Origin: Micromonospora trifolii
GTDB taxonomy: Bacteria > Actinomycetota > Actinomycetes > Mycobacteriales > Micromonosporaceae
NCBI RefSeq assembly: GCF_022229005.1
Contig: NZ_JAKKFD010000038.1
Location: forward strand, 36,244 to 100,243
Reading direction: 5' to 3'
DNA length: 64,000 nucleotides
The notes below the pieces were generated by a model. That model was not told the origin of the DNA. It searched no databases and saw only the letters and a list, made by a program, of their open reading frames with translations. Below are positions 8,106 through 16,734 of this stretch, piece after piece; the first letter of the stretch is position 1, and each line of letters opens with the position of its first letter. The position numbers and the translations under genes are program-made.

Positions 8106-8309
8106 ATGAGCGACAGCGAACGCGGTGGGCAGTTCTACTGGTGCACCCGGCATCACCGGGTCGAGACGGACGCCAACGTGTGTCCGGCGAAGCACGTTCT
8201 CGGCCCGTACGACTCGGCGGCCGACGCGGAGAACGCCCTGCAACGAGTGCAGGAGCGGAACGAGGCGTGGGATGCCGAGGACGCTCGTTGGGCCGGGGAG
8301 GACAGATAG
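8106..8309 (+). CDS. Conserved small hypothetical protein (67 aa)
   Basis: A 67-residue acidic protein starting MSDSERGGQFYWCTRHHRVE. It contains two cysteines (WCTRHHRVE and NVCPAKHVLGPY), which with neighbouring His residues could bind a metal. A helical, charged tail follows (ADAENALQRVQERNEAWDAEDARW). I recall similar short proteins in many actinobacteria, but none has a known function. The ATG at 8106 gives the compact conserved form. It is divergent from the NUDIX gene and followed 83 bp later by the histone-like gene on the same strand. Confidence 0.7.
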   Translation: MSDSERGGQFYWCTRHHRVETDANVCPAKHVLGPYDSAADAENALQRVQERNEAWDAEDARWAGEDR

Positions 8310-8392
8310 GCGGCGCGGGACGGCTCGCGCCGAGGTATTTCGTGCTCCGCGAGGACGCACGCGAGAGCACGTCCCCCGAGGAGGGAACCACG

Positions 8393-9226
8393 ATGGCCGA
8401 AGCACAGCAGGCCACCAAGCGCCCGGCCGCCCGACGCACCACCGCGAAGAAGACCGCCGCGGCGGAGCGGAACACGGCGGCGAGCCGGACCACCCCCGTG
8501 CGCAAGTCCACCGCGGCCGCCGCGAAGGCACCGGCTCGCAAGGCCGCCGGCGGGGCGGGCCGCGCCCCGGCCAGGAAGACCACCACGGCGGCCACGAAGG
8601 CCCCCGCGAAGAAGGCCACGACCAAGACCACCGCCGCGGCCAAGAAGGCCCCCGCGAAGGCATCGACCACCACCCGCAAGACGACCACCGCCGCCAAGCG
8701 GGCCCCGGCGTCGACCGCGCGCAAGACGACCACCGCCGCGAAGAAGACCACCGGTACGACGAAGAAGACGGTGAGCGCGGCGAAGAAGACCACCGCCTCG
8801 GCGACGAAGAAGACCACTACCGCGGCGAAGGCCCCGGCGCGCAAGACCACCACCGCCGCCAAGGCCTCGGCGCGCAAGACCACCACCGCGGCGAAGGCCC
8901 CGGCGCGGAAGGTGGCGACCAAGGCGTCCGCCGCCAAGAAGACAGCGACGAAGAAGACGGCCGCGGCGAAGAAGACCGCGTCGACCCGCCCCAGCGGCGG
9001 CGCGCGCAAGGCTCCGGCCAAGAAGGCCCCGGCCGCGAAGGCGACGGGTACCTCGTCGACCACCGCCCGCAAGGCGGCGGCGAAGAAGGCCCCGGCGAAG
9101 AAGACCGTCGCGGCCAAGGCGCCAGCCCGCAAGGTGACCGCCCGCAAGTCTCCGGCCCGCCCGGTCGCCGCCCGAGCCACCGCCCCCAGGGGTGCCCGCA
9201 GCGCCGCCCGCAAGGCGACCGGCTGA
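8393..9226 (+). CDS. Histone H1-like lysine/alanine-rich DNA-binding protein
   Basis: A 277-residue protein composed almost wholly of Lys, Ala, Thr, Arg and Pro. It is built from repeats such as KKTTTAAKAPARK and AKKAPAK, the eukaryotic-H1-tail type found in bacterial HctB/AlgR3-like proteins and in the C-terminus of actinobacterial HupB. Unlike HupB, it has no N-terminal HU fold, so the whole protein should be disordered and strongly basic. By analogy it compacts DNA or tunes chromosome structure. The ATG at 8393 follows GAGGAGGGAACC. Repetitive codons (AAG, ACC, GCC) make the DNA internally repetitive and prone to length variation. Confidence 0.85.
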   Translation: MAEAQQATKRPAARRTTAKKTAAAERNTAASRTTPVRKSTAAAAKAPARKAAGGAGRAPARKTTTAATKAPAKKATTKTTAAAKKAPAKASTTTRKTTTAAKRAPASTARKTTTAAKKTTGTTKKTVSAAKKTTASATKKTTTAAKAPARKTTTAAKASARKTTTAAKAPARKVATKASAAKKTATKKTAAAKKTASTRPSGGARKAPAKKAPAAKATGTSSTTARKAAAKKAPAKKTVAAKAPARKVTARKSPARPVAARATAPRGARSAARKATG

Positions 9227-9306
9227 GCGCGGACCACCCCCTCGCCGGCCGGATTTCCGGCCGGTCACCGGAAGCGGATCACCCGTGGCGCTGTCAGGAT
9301 TGACCC

Positions 9307-10737
9307 GTGGTCATCCGACGCGTACTCGCGCCCCGCATCGACTTCGGCGCGTTGCGCCGCGAGCTCGGCCTGCCCGAGGAGTTTCCGGCCGACGCCCAGC
9401 GTGAAGCCGACGAGGCGGCTGCGGCACCGCCGCAGCCGCCCGTCGACAGCACCGACATACCGTTCGTCACTGTCGACCCCGCCAGCTCGCGGGACCTGGA
9501 CCAGGCGATGCACCTCAGCCGCCGCCCGGGTGGGGGCTACCGGGTGCGGTACGCGATCGCCGACGTCGCCGCGCACGTCACCCCCGGTGGCGCGTTGGAG
9601 GCGGAGACGTGGCGGCGGGGGCAGACCATCTACCTGCCCGACGGGAACGTGCCGCTGCACCCGCACACCCTCAGCGAGGGCGCCGCCAGCCTGCTGCCCG
9701 ACGACGACCGGGCCGCTGTGGTCTGGACCATCGACCTGGACGCCGACGGCGGCACCGTGGCCGTCGAGCTGGAACGCGCCCTGGTCCGCAGCCGCGCCAA
9801 ACTCGACTACACAGGGGTGCAGGCGGCAGCCGAGGCCGGGCGGCTACCCGACCCGATCGCGCTGCTGCCGGAGATCGGCGACCGGCTGACCGCGCGTGGG
9901 TTGCGGCGCGGCGCCATCAACCTGCCGCTGCCCGAGCAGGATCTGGAGCCCGACGGTGAGGGCTGGCGGCTGGTGCTGCGCGCGCCTGCGCCGATGGAAG
10001 AGCACAACGCGCAGATCTCCCTGCTGACCGGGATGGCCGCCGCCGACATCATGCTGGCCGGCCGGGTGGGCCTGCTGCGGACGATGCCGGCGCCCAAGCC
10101 GGAGGCGGTGCAGCGACTGCGGGCCGCCGCCGCGCCGCTGGGCGTGCACTGGCCGGACGACGTGGGCCCCGGGCAGGTCATCGCCGGTCTGGACGCCGCC
10201 CAGCCGCGCGCCGCCGCGTTCATCGACCAGGCGGCAGAGCTGATGCGCGGTGCCGCGTACACCGCCTTCGACGGGGAGCTGCCGGAGCAGCCGGAACATG
10301 GTGGCGTGGCGGCCGCGTACGCCCACGTGACGGCCCCGTTGCGGCGACTGGCCGACCGGTACGCCACCGAGGTCTGCCTGGCCCTGCACGCGGGTCAGCC
10401 GGTGCCCGACTGGGCCCGCGCCGCGTTGCCCCGGCTGCCCGAGGTGATGGCGAGCACCGACCGGGTCGCCTCGGCGGCCGCTCGTGGCGCCGTCGAGTTG
10501 GCCGAGGCAGCGGTGCTGGAGCATCGGGTGGGCGAAACCTTCGACGCGGCCGTCCTCGACGTCGACGCACCGCCCAACGGCAAGTCCCGGCCCCGACCGC
10601 CCGGTGGCACCGTCGCGCTGGACGCCCCGCCGGTACGCGCCCGCTGCCTCGGCCAACTGCCGCTCGGCGAACGGGTCCGGGTCCGCCTGGTCACCGCCGA
10701 CCCGGCGGCCCGTACCGTCCTGTTCGAGCTGGCCTGA
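9307..10737 (+). CDS. RNB-domain ribonuclease (RNase II family)
   Basis: A 476-residue protein consisting mainly of the RNB catalytic domain. The metal-binding aspartates are in TVDPASSRDLDQAM at residues 56-69. Further RNB blocks are YAIADVAAHVTPGGALEAE, GQTIYLPDGNVPLHPHTLSE and YAHVTAPLRRLADRY. It degrades single-stranded RNA 3' to 5'. It is shorter than E. coli RNase II (about 640 residues) and lacks obvious N-terminal cold-shock and C-terminal S1 domains, as in many actinobacterial RNB proteins, so RNA capture may differ. The GTG at 9307 fits the conserved RRVLAPRIDFGALRRELGLP start. It is a single-gene unit 115 bp before npdG. Confidence 0.88.
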   Translation: MVIRRVLAPRIDFGALRRELGLPEEFPADAQREADEAAAAPPQPPVDSTDIPFVTVDPASSRDLDQAMHLSRRPGGGYRVRYAIADVAAHVTPGGALEAETWRRGQTIYLPDGNVPLHPHTLSEGAASLLPDDDRAAVVWTIDLDADGGTVAVELERALVRSRAKLDYTGVQAAAEAGRLPDPIALLPEIGDRLTARGLRRGAINLPLPEQDLEPDGEGWRLVLRAPAPMEEHNAQISLLTGMAAADIMLAGRVGLLRTMPAPKPEAVQRLRAAAAPLGVHWPDDVGPGQVIAGLDAAQPRAAAFIDQAAELMRGAAYTAFDGELPEQPEHGGVAAAYAHVTAPLRRLADRYATEVCLALHAGQPVPDWARAALPRLPEVMASTDRVASAAARGAVELAEAAVLEHRVGETFDAAVLDVDAPPNGKSRPRPPGGTVALDAPPVRARCLGQLPLGERVRVRLVTADPAARTVLFELA

Positions 10738-10852
10738 CCGGGCCGCCGGCCCTGGCCCTGTTCTCGCCCGCTGGCACTGTCGTTCACCGCAGCGGGGATT
10801 CTCACAGCGCTCGGCGCTGCTGACGGACCGAGCGGTTTGCGAGGATGAGGCC

Positions 10853-11551
10853 ATGGCATACGACGCGAGCACGCTGCCCGACGTGTCCGGGCTGACGGTC
10901 GGCATCATCGGCGGCACCGGCGACCAGGGGCGGGGCCTCGCCTACCGGTTCGCGAGGGCCGGCCAGACGGTGCTGATCGGATCCCGGTCGGCTGAGCGGG
11001 CCGCCGAGTCCGCAGCCGAGATCGCCGCCCTGCCCGGGGTGCCGCCCGGCGGCAGCGTCACCGGCGCGGCCAACGACGAGGTGGCCCGACGCAGCGACGT
11101 GGTGATCATCGCGGTGCCGTGGGACGGGCACGCCGCCACCGTCGCTGCCCTCGCCGAGCCGCTCGCCGGCCGGATCGTCGTCGACTGCGTCAACCCGCTC
11201 GGCTTCGACAAGCAGGGCCCCTACGCGCTGACCGTCGCCGAGGGCAGCGCGGTGCAGCAGGCCGCCGCGCTGCTGCCCGACTCCCGGGTCTGCGCCGCGT
11301 TCAACCACGTGAGCGCTCCGCTGCTGGCCGACCCCGAGGTCGACCGGATCGACCTGGACGTGCTGATCTGCACCGAGGACCGCGAGCTGGTCGACATCGT
11401 CGGTGCGCTCGCCGCCCGGATCCCCGGCATGCGGGGCATCTACGCCGGCCGGTTGCGCAACGCCCACCAGATCGAGGCGTTCACCGCCAACCTGATCGCC
11501 ATCAACAAGCGCTACAAGGCGCACGCCGGCATCCGCGTCACCGATCTCTGA
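10853..11551 (+). CDS. npdG: NADPH-dependent F420 reductase
   Basis: A 232-residue protein of the F420H2:NADP oxidoreductase family. The Rossmann motif GIIGGTGDQGRGLAYRFA lies at residues 15-32, followed by NADP-phosphate-binding IGSRSAERA. VIIAVPWDGH and VVDCVNPLGFDKQGPYAL are family hallmarks, and AFNHVSAPLLADP is in the F420-facing half. It transfers hydride between NADPH and coenzyme F420 in the cytosol, supplying F420H2 to the many F420-dependent enzymes of actinomycetes. The ATG at 10853 was chosen because upstream in-frame sequence has no family similarity. It converges on panB. Confidence 0.9.
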   Translation: MAYDASTLPDVSGLTVGIIGGTGDQGRGLAYRFARAGQTVLIGSRSAERAAESAAEIAALPGVPPGGSVTGAANDEVARRSDVVIIAVPWDGHAATVAALAEPLAGRIVVDCVNPLGFDKQGPYALTVAEGSAVQQAAALLPDSRVCAAFNHVSAPLLADPEVDRIDLDVLICTEDRELVDIVGALAARIPGMRGIYAGRLRNAHQIEAFTANLIAINKRYKAHAGIRVTDL

Positions 11552-11559
11552 CCCGAGCG

Positions 11560-11601
11560 GCGTGATCCACTCCGATTTCGGCAGAGCCGAGTGGATCACG
11601 C
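11560..11601. terminator. Inverted repeat between npdG and panB
   Basis: A perfect 13-bp dyad, GCGTGATCCACTC (11560-11572) and its complement (11589-11601), with a 16-nt loop, at a convergent junction. The arm core TGATCCACTC also forms arms of the longer elements at 18023 and 47449, so it belongs to a recurring family. Confidence 0.75.
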
Positions 11602-11612
11602 CGTGCTCGGCC

Positions 11613-12458
11613 CTAGAAGGTGTGTTCGGCGGCGGGGAACTCACCGCCGCGGACCTCGTCGGCGAAACGGCGGGTGGCGTCGGTGAGAGCACCGGCCAGA
11701 TCCGCGTACCGCTTGACGAAACGGGGCGCCTTGCCGGTCCGCAGGCCGGCCATGTCCTGCCAGACCAGCACCTGCGCGTCGGTGTCCGGGCCCGCGCCGA
11801 TGCCCACGGTGGGGATCGGCAGCTCGTGGGTGATCCGCTTGGCCACCTCGCCGGGCACCATCTCCAACACCACGGCGAACGCGCCCGCCTCCACCACCGC
11901 CCGCGCGTCGGCCAGCACCTCGTCGGCGGCGTCGCCGCGGCCCTGCACGCGGTAGCCGCCCAGGGTGTGCTCGCTCTGCGGGGTGAAACCGATGTGCGCC
12001 ATCACCGGAATGCCGGCGCCGACGATCGCGGCGATCTGCGCGGCGTTGCGGCGGCCACCCTCCAGCTTCACCGCGTGACAGCCACCCTCCTTCATGAACC
12101 GGACGGCGGTGCGCAGCGCCTGGGCCGGGCCCTCCTCGTACGAGCCGAACGGCAGGTCACCGACGATCAGCGCCTGCCGGGTCGCCCGCACCACGGCCCG
12201 GACCAGCGGAAGCAGCTCGTCGGCGGTGATCGGCAGGGTGGTCTCGTAGCCGAACACGTTGTTGGCGGCCGAGTCGCCGACCAGCAGCACCGGAACACCG
12301 GCCTGGTCGAAGATCGACGCCGTGTACTGGTCGTACGAGGTGAGCATCGGCCAGCGCTCGCCGCGCTCCTTGGCAGCCATCAGGTCGCGGGTGCGGACCC
12401 GTCGGGTGGCCGGGCCGCCGTACAACGCGGTCACCTCGTGCGGAGTGGACTCCGTCAT
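11613..12458 (-). CDS. panB: 3-methyl-2-oxobutanoate hydroxymethyltransferase
   Basis: A 281-residue PanB, the first committed step of pantothenate/CoA synthesis: it transfers a hydroxymethyl group from 5,10-methylene-THF to 2-oxoisovalerate in the cytosol. Family blocks are present: LTSYDQYTASIFDQAG, DSAANNVFGYETTLPIT, ALIVGDLPFGSY, AVKLEGG and PVMAHIGFTPQS. It is full length, with a C-terminal tail EVRGGEFPAAEHTF. The ATG at 12458 has a good ribosome site (GGAAGGGAG) 6-7 nt upstream. It lies downstream of nadE on the same strand after a 209-bp gap, so it probably has its own promoter. In M. tuberculosis panB also lies near glnA2. Confidence 0.95.
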   Translation of the reverse strand: MTESTPHEVTALYGGPATRRVRTRDLMAAKERGERWPMLTSYDQYTASIFDQAGVPVLLVGDSAANNVFGYETTLPITADELLPLVRAVVRATRQALIVGDLPFGSYEEGPAQALRTAVRFMKEGGCHAVKLEGGRRNAAQIAAIVGAGIPVMAHIGFTPQSEHTLGGYRVQGRGDAADEVLADARAVVEAGAFAVVLEMVPGEVAKRITHELPIPTVGIGAGPDTDAQVLVWQDMAGLRTGKAPRFVKRYADLAGALTDATRRFADEVRGGEFPAAEHTF

Positions 12459-12667
12459 CTCTGTCTCCCTTCCTCGAGGCCGCCTGCGCGGTCCCCGGGT
12501 TCCGTCGCGATCGTCGCACCGCGAGGCGGGCTGACGGCAGGGCCCAGTGCAAGATGTCACTCCACCAGCGCGGAGCCGCCCGCGCGGCCACCGCAGGACC
12601 GCGCCGCGAGGGCACCGCGCGGCGGCGCCGGGCCGCGCCACCGACCCGGCACCCCCAGGGGTACGGC
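12459..12667. other. Intergenic region upstream of panB
   Basis: A 209-bp gap between co-directional nadE and panB. It is very GC-rich with several imperfect GC dyads (for example around 12597-12645) that could end nadE transcripts. No open reading frame with plausible coding character, riboswitch or conserved operator was recognised. The panB ribosome site occupies its left edge. Confidence 0.4.
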
Positions 12668-14425
12668 TCAGCCGTGCTCGCGCCACCGGTTGGTGATCGG
12701 CAGACGGCGGTCCCGGCCGAACGCCTTCATGGAGATCTTCGTGCCCGGCGCCGACTGCCGTCGCTTGTACTCGGCGGTATCCACCAGCCGCAGCACCTTG
12801 TCCACGATCGCCGGGTCGTGACCCGACTCGACCAGCCCGTCGCGGCCGAGGTCGCCGTCGACGTAGCCGATCAGGATCGGGTCGAGGACGTCGTAGTCGG
12901 GCAGGCTGTCGCTGTCGAGCTGGCCCGGGCTCAGCTCGGCGCTCGGCGGCTTGCCGATCGAGTTCTCCGGGATCGGGGCGGTCTCACCGCGGCGCGCCGC
13001 GTCCCTGTTGCGCCACTTCGCGAGCCGCCAGATCAGCGTCTTCCAGACGTCCTTGACCGGGTTGAAGCCCCCCACCGAGTCGCCGTACAGGGTGGAGTAG
13101 CCGACCGCCAGCTCGCTCTTGTTGCCGGTGGTCAGCACCAGGTGGCCCTCCTGGTTCGACAGCGCCATCAGGATCACGCCACGGACCCGGGCCTGCAGGT
13201 TCTCCACTGCCACGCCGGACAGCGACAGGTTGGCCAGGAAACCGTCGACCATCGGCTGGATCGGCTCGACGCGGTAGTCCAGGCCGGTGCGCTTGGCCAG
13301 GTCGGCGGCGTCCTCCCGGGAGTGCTCAGAGGAGTGCTGGCTGGGCAGCGACACCCCGACCACCCGGTCCGGCCCGAGCGCGTCCACGGCGAGCGCGGCC
13401 ACCACCGCCGAGTCGATACCGCCGGACAGACCGAGCACCACCGACGGGAACCGGTTCTTGTTGACGTAGTCGCGCAGACCCAGCACCAGCGCCTGCCACA
13501 CCTCGGCCTCGTCGGCCACCGGCTCGATCAGCCCACCGGTGGCGGCCGGGCCGGACGGCGCTGGCGGAATGCCGTCCAGCGTGCTGTGCACGATCCGCAT
13601 CCCGTCGGCCAGCGTCTCGGTCGTCGGCCCGGTGGCGGCGGCCGGCAACTCGACGTCGTGCACGAGCAGGTGCTCGACGAACTGCGGGGCCCGGGTCAGC
13701 AGCTCACCGTCGGCGCTCACGATCATCGAGTCGCCCTCGAAGACCAGCTCGTCCTGGCCGCCGGTCATGTTGACGTACGCGATGGCGGCACCCGCCTCGG
13801 CGGCCCGTCGGCGGACCAGCGGCAGCCGGATGTCGTCCTTGTTCAGCTCGTACGGCGAGCCGTTGATGTTGACGACCAGGCCGACGCCCGCCCTCCGGGC
13901 GGCGGCGAACGGACCGCCGGCCTGCCACAGGTCCTCGCAGATGGTCAGCGCGACGTCCACGCCGCCGATCCGCACAACCGTCAGCGCGTCACCGGAGACG
14001 AAGTACCGGTCCTCGTCGAAGACCCCGTAGTTGGGCAGGTGGTGCTTGAAGTAGCGAGCGGCCACGACGCCCCGGTGCAGCAGCGCGGCGGCGTTGCGGG
14101 CACCCCGGCCCGGCTCGGCGTCCCCGCTGACCTGCGGCGGGCCGTCGGCGTCCAGGTAGCCGACCACGACCGGCAACTCGCCGAGACCGTCGGCGGCCAG
14201 GTCCGCGGCCAGCCGCTCCACGGCGGCCCGGGACGCGGCGACGAAGGAGCGCCGGAAGACGAGGTCCTCGACCGGGTAACCGGTCAACATCATCTCCGGG
14301 AAGAGCACCAGCTGGGCACCGGCATCGGCGGCCTGGCGAGTCCAGCTGCGGACCAGGTCGGCGTTTCCGGCTAGGTCGCCGACGCTCGGGTTGACCTGGG
14401 ACAGGGCGAGACGCAGGGTGGGCAT
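12668..14425 (-). CDS. nadE: Glutamine-dependent NAD+ synthetase
   Basis: A 585-residue two-domain enzyme. Residues 1-275 form a nitrilase-type glutaminase with the E-K-C triad visible in FPEMMLTGYP (about 43), KHHLPNYGVFDE (about 123) and LTICEDLW (about 160). Residues about 300-585 form the NAD synthetase domain with the PP-loop LGLSGGIDSAVVAAL at about 327. It makes NAD+ from deamido-NAD+, ATP and glutamine, with ammonia channelled between domains. It is shorter than the roughly 680-residue M. tuberculosis type but complete. The ATG at 14425 starts the glutaminase fold directly (MPTLRLALSQVNPSVGD). It is divergent from glnA2. Confidence 0.95.
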   Translation of the reverse strand: MPTLRLALSQVNPSVGDLAGNADLVRSWTRQAADAGAQLVLFPEMMLTGYPVEDLVFRRSFVAASRAAVERLAADLAADGLGELPVVVGYLDADGPPQVSGDAEPGRGARNAAALLHRGVVAARYFKHHLPNYGVFDEDRYFVSGDALTVVRIGGVDVALTICEDLWQAGGPFAAARRAGVGLVVNINGSPYELNKDDIRLPLVRRRAAEAGAAIAYVNMTGGQDELVFEGDSMIVSADGELLTRAPQFVEHLLVHDVELPAAATGPTTETLADGMRIVHSTLDGIPPAPSGPAATGGLIEPVADEAEVWQALVLGLRDYVNKNRFPSVVLGLSGGIDSAVVAALAVDALGPDRVVGVSLPSQHSSEHSREDAADLAKRTGLDYRVEPIQPMVDGFLANLSLSGVAVENLQARVRGVILMALSNQEGHLVLTTGNKSELAVGYSTLYGDSVGGFNPVKDVWKTLIWRLAKWRNRDAARRGETAPIPENSIGKPPSAELSPGQLDSDSLPDYDVLDPILIGYVDGDLGRDGLVESGHDPAIVDKVLRLVDTAEYKRRQSAPGTKISMKAFGRDRRLPITNRWREHG

Positions 14426-14612
14426 GCCTTCATCTTGCCCCAGCTTCCGCGCGACAATCCGCACCCTCGGGCGAGATTGCCGCCACCTGCCGCGACGGGC
14501 GCCCGCGAGGGCCCGGCGGCGTGAGCTCGGCCGTCGTGGCGGCGGACGCGGCGGCACGGTGGGGCCCGCGCTCGCCGGGCGGGACACGAGGGGACGGCCG
14601 GCGGCAGTTCGC

Positions 14613-14628
14613 GTAACGTCTGCGTAAC
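14613..14628 (+). promoter_or_regulatory. GlnR-like box upstream of glnA2
   Basis: GTAAC-N6-GTAAC (14613-14617 and 14624-14628) matches the gTnAC-n6-GnAAC half-box known for the nitrogen regulator GlnR in actinomycetes. The second half-box is weak. It ends exactly 80 nt before the GTG of glnA2, the same distance as the box upstream of glnA. A direct role in nitrogen control of glnA2 is inferred. Confidence 0.55.
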
Positions 14629-14708
14629 CAGGCCCGGGAACACTGGGCGATCAGGTCGGGTACAGCCCGACCAAGGCGGACAAAAGAGTGTCGCGAGGGG
14701 TTGGGGAA

Positions 14709-16058
14709 GTGGACCGTCAGCAGGAGTTCGTCCTCCGCACGCTGGAAGAGCGGGACATCCGGTTCGTCCGGCTGTGGTTCACCGACGTTCTGGGCACGCT
14801 CAAGAGCGTTTCGGTGGCACCCGCCGAGCTCGAGGCGGCCTTCGAGGAAGGCATCGGCTTCGACGGCTCGGCGATCGAGGGCTTCGCCCGGGTCTTCGAA
14901 TCGGACATGGTGGCCATGCCCGACCCGACCACCTTCCAGGTCTTCCCCTTCGAGGGTGGAGTCAGCGGCGAGAGCGCCCGGATGTTCTGCGACATCCTGC
15001 TGCCCGACGGCGGCCCGTCCTGGGCAGACCCCCGGCACGTGCTGCGCCGCGCGCTGTCCAAGGCAGCCGAGAAGGGCTTCACCTTCTACACCCACCCCGA
15101 GATCGAGTTCTTCCTGCTCGAGAATGGTCCGCAGGACGGCTCGGTGCCCATCCCGGTCGACACCGGCGGCTACTTCGAGCACACCACCCACGCCGTGGCC
15201 CGGGACTTCCGCCGTCAGGGCGTGCTCGCGCTGGAACGGATCGGCATCTCGGTGGAGTTCAGCCACCACGAGGTCGCCCCCGGCCAGCAGGAGATCGACC
15301 TGCGCTACGCCGACGCGCTGACCACCGCCGACAACATCATGACCTTCCGGCACGTGGTCAAGGAGGTCGCGCTCTCCACCGGTGTGCAGGCCAGCTTCAT
15401 GCCGAAGCCGTTCACCGACCAGCCGGGCAGCGGGATGCACACCCACCTGTCGCTGTTCGAAGGCGAGCGCAACGCCTTCCACGACAGCGGCGACCCGATG
15501 AAGCTGTCCAAGGTGGCGAAGTCCTTCATCGCCGGTCTGCTGGTGCACGCCCGCGAGTACACGGCGGTCACCAACCAGTGGGTCAACTCGTACAAGCGGC
15601 TCTTCCCGCAGCACCTGCCGGACCGGATCACCGAGAGCCCGGCGTACGTCTGTTGGGGTCACCTCAACCGGTCCGCGCTGGTCCGGGTTCCCGCGTACGG
15701 CAAGCCCAACTCGGCCCGGGTCGAGGTCCGCTCGCTGGACTCGGCGGCCAACCCGTACCTCGCCTTCGCGGTGCTGCTCGGCGCCGGCCTGAAGGGCATC
15801 GAGGAAGGCTACGAGCTGCCGCCCGGTGCCGAGGACGACGTCTGGTCGCTGACCAGCGCGGAGCGACGCGCCATGGGTTACGAGGCGCTTCCGGAGAACC
15901 TCGCCGAGGCGATCGACGTGATGGCCGGCTCCGAACTGGTCGCCGAGGTGCTCGGCGAGCACGTCTTCGACTTCTTCCTGCGCAACAAGCGAGCCGAGTG
16001 GGAGCAGTACCGCCGCGAGGTCACCCCGTACGAGCGGCAACGCTACCTGGCGCTGTAG
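14709..16058 (+). CDS. glnA2: Glutamine synthetase-family protein GlnA2
   Basis: A 449-residue class I GS-like enzyme closest to M. tuberculosis GlnA2 (DRQQEFVLRTLEERDIRFVRLWFTDVLG at the start). ATP/metal motifs include HPEIEFFL, GSGMHTHLSLF and the guanidinium-loop region ESPAYVCWGHLNRSALVRVP. The adenylylation Tyr of GlnA1 (KDLYDLPP) is missing; the corresponding loop reads PPGAEDDVWSLT, so GlnE probably does not modify it. In Streptomyces, GlnA2 is a gamma-glutamylpolyamine synthetase rather than an ammonia-assimilating GS, and the same may hold here. The GTG at 14709 was preferred over 14688 because it matches the family start and follows GAGGGGTTGGGGA. Confidence 0.9.
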   Translation: MDRQQEFVLRTLEERDIRFVRLWFTDVLGTLKSVSVAPAELEAAFEEGIGFDGSAIEGFARVFESDMVAMPDPTTFQVFPFEGGVSGESARMFCDILLPDGGPSWADPRHVLRRALSKAAEKGFTFYTHPEIEFFLLENGPQDGSVPIPVDTGGYFEHTTHAVARDFRRQGVLALERIGISVEFSHHEVAPGQQEIDLRYADALTTADNIMTFRHVVKEVALSTGVQASFMPKPFTDQPGSGMHTHLSLFEGERNAFHDSGDPMKLSKVAKSFIAGLLVHAREYTAVTNQWVNSYKRLFPQHLPDRITESPAYVCWGHLNRSALVRVPAYGKPNSARVEVRSLDSAANPYLAFAVLLGAGLKGIEEGYELPPGAEDDVWSLTSAERRAMGYEALPENLAEAIDVMAGSELVAEVLGEHVFDFFLRNKRAEWEQYRREVTPYERQRYLAL

Positions 16059-16147
16059 ACGCGGGGGCTGACGCCGTTGCGCGCTGCCGCTATCGTCTCG
16101 ATCACCGCGCCGGTACCCCTCCGGGCGGAGAGTCGGGAGGCAAGTCG

Positions 16148-16573
16148 GTGCTGGAGGATCTGTTCAGCGGTGCCTGGCAGAGCGTCGTGTTCGGGCTCGT
16201 TGGCGTCGGCCTCATGGCCGCCGGCTTCGGGCTCGTCGACCTGCTCACCCCGGGCCGGCTGCGAGACCTGATCTGGGTCGAGCGCAACGCCAACGCGGGG
16301 TTGCTGCTCGCCGCCAACCAGCTCGGCATCGCCGGGATCGTCTTCACCGCGATCCTGACCAGCTACAGCGACTTCGGCAAGGGGCTCGCCTCCACAGTGG
16401 TCTTCGGACTGGTCGGGTTGGCGATCATGGCGTTGGCCTTCGTGGTGCTGGACCTGCTCACCCCCGGCAAGCTCGGCGAGGTCATCTGCTCGCCCGAGCC
16501 GCACCCGGCCGCCCGGGTCAGCGCCGCCACCCACTTCGGGGCCGCGCTGATCGTCTGCGCCTGCATCGCCTGA
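16148..16573 (+). CDS. DUF350 membrane protein with internal duplication
   Basis: A 141-residue integral membrane protein with two tandem DUF350 units. VVFGLVGVGLMAAGFGLVDL plus LTPG at about residues 11-34 is repeated as VVFGLVGLAIMALAFVVLDL plus LTPG at about 86-109. Each unit supplies about two transmembrane helices (four in total). The family's role is unknown; in some bacteria it is linked to glutathionylspermidine synthase-like genes. It follows glnA2 by 90 bp on the same strand. If GlnA2 does act on polyamines, the proximity is suggestive but unproven. The GTG at 16148 follows GGGAGGCAAG, and a TATCGT -10-like box lies upstream. Confidence 0.82.
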   Translation: MLEDLFSGAWQSVVFGLVGVGLMAAGFGLVDLLTPGRLRDLIWVERNANAGLLLAANQLGIAGIVFTAILTSYSDFGKGLASTVVFGLVGLAIMALAFVVLDLLTPGKLGEVICSPEPHPAARVSAATHFGAALIVCACIA

Positions 16574-16584
16574 GGCAACTGCTG

Positions 16585-16706
16585 GCGTCGCCCTGCGGGC
16601 GGTCGCCGGCGGCGGCTGTGGATGCCGTCCGCGTCGCCGTGCGGGCGGTCGCCGGCGGCGGCTGTCGCTGCCGTCCGTGTCGCCGTGCGGGCGGTCGCCG
16701 GCGGGC
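16585..16706. repeat. 46-bp tandem repeat, about 2.7 copies
   Basis: Units start at 16585, 16631 and 16677 (the last partial), each beginning GCGTCGCCSTGCGGGCGGTC or a one-base variant. Copies 1 and 2 differ at a handful of positions. The array fills the gap between the DUF350 gene and the WYL regulator and ends close to the regulator's promoter. There are no spacers, so it is not a CRISPR array. Confidence 0.85.
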
Positions 16707-16734
16707 GTCTTACCCCGGCCGTAGCGTGCCGGGT

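Noticed and set aside
7963..9237. Long minus-strand open frame opposite the histone-like gene
   Set aside because: It is the antisense of a Lys/Ala-rich repeat; the translation is Val/Ala/Phe repeats with no ribosome site. The plus strand has clear H1-like codons.
16585..16706. Possible CRISPR array
   Set aside because: The 46-bp units are contiguous without unique spacers, and no cas genes are present.
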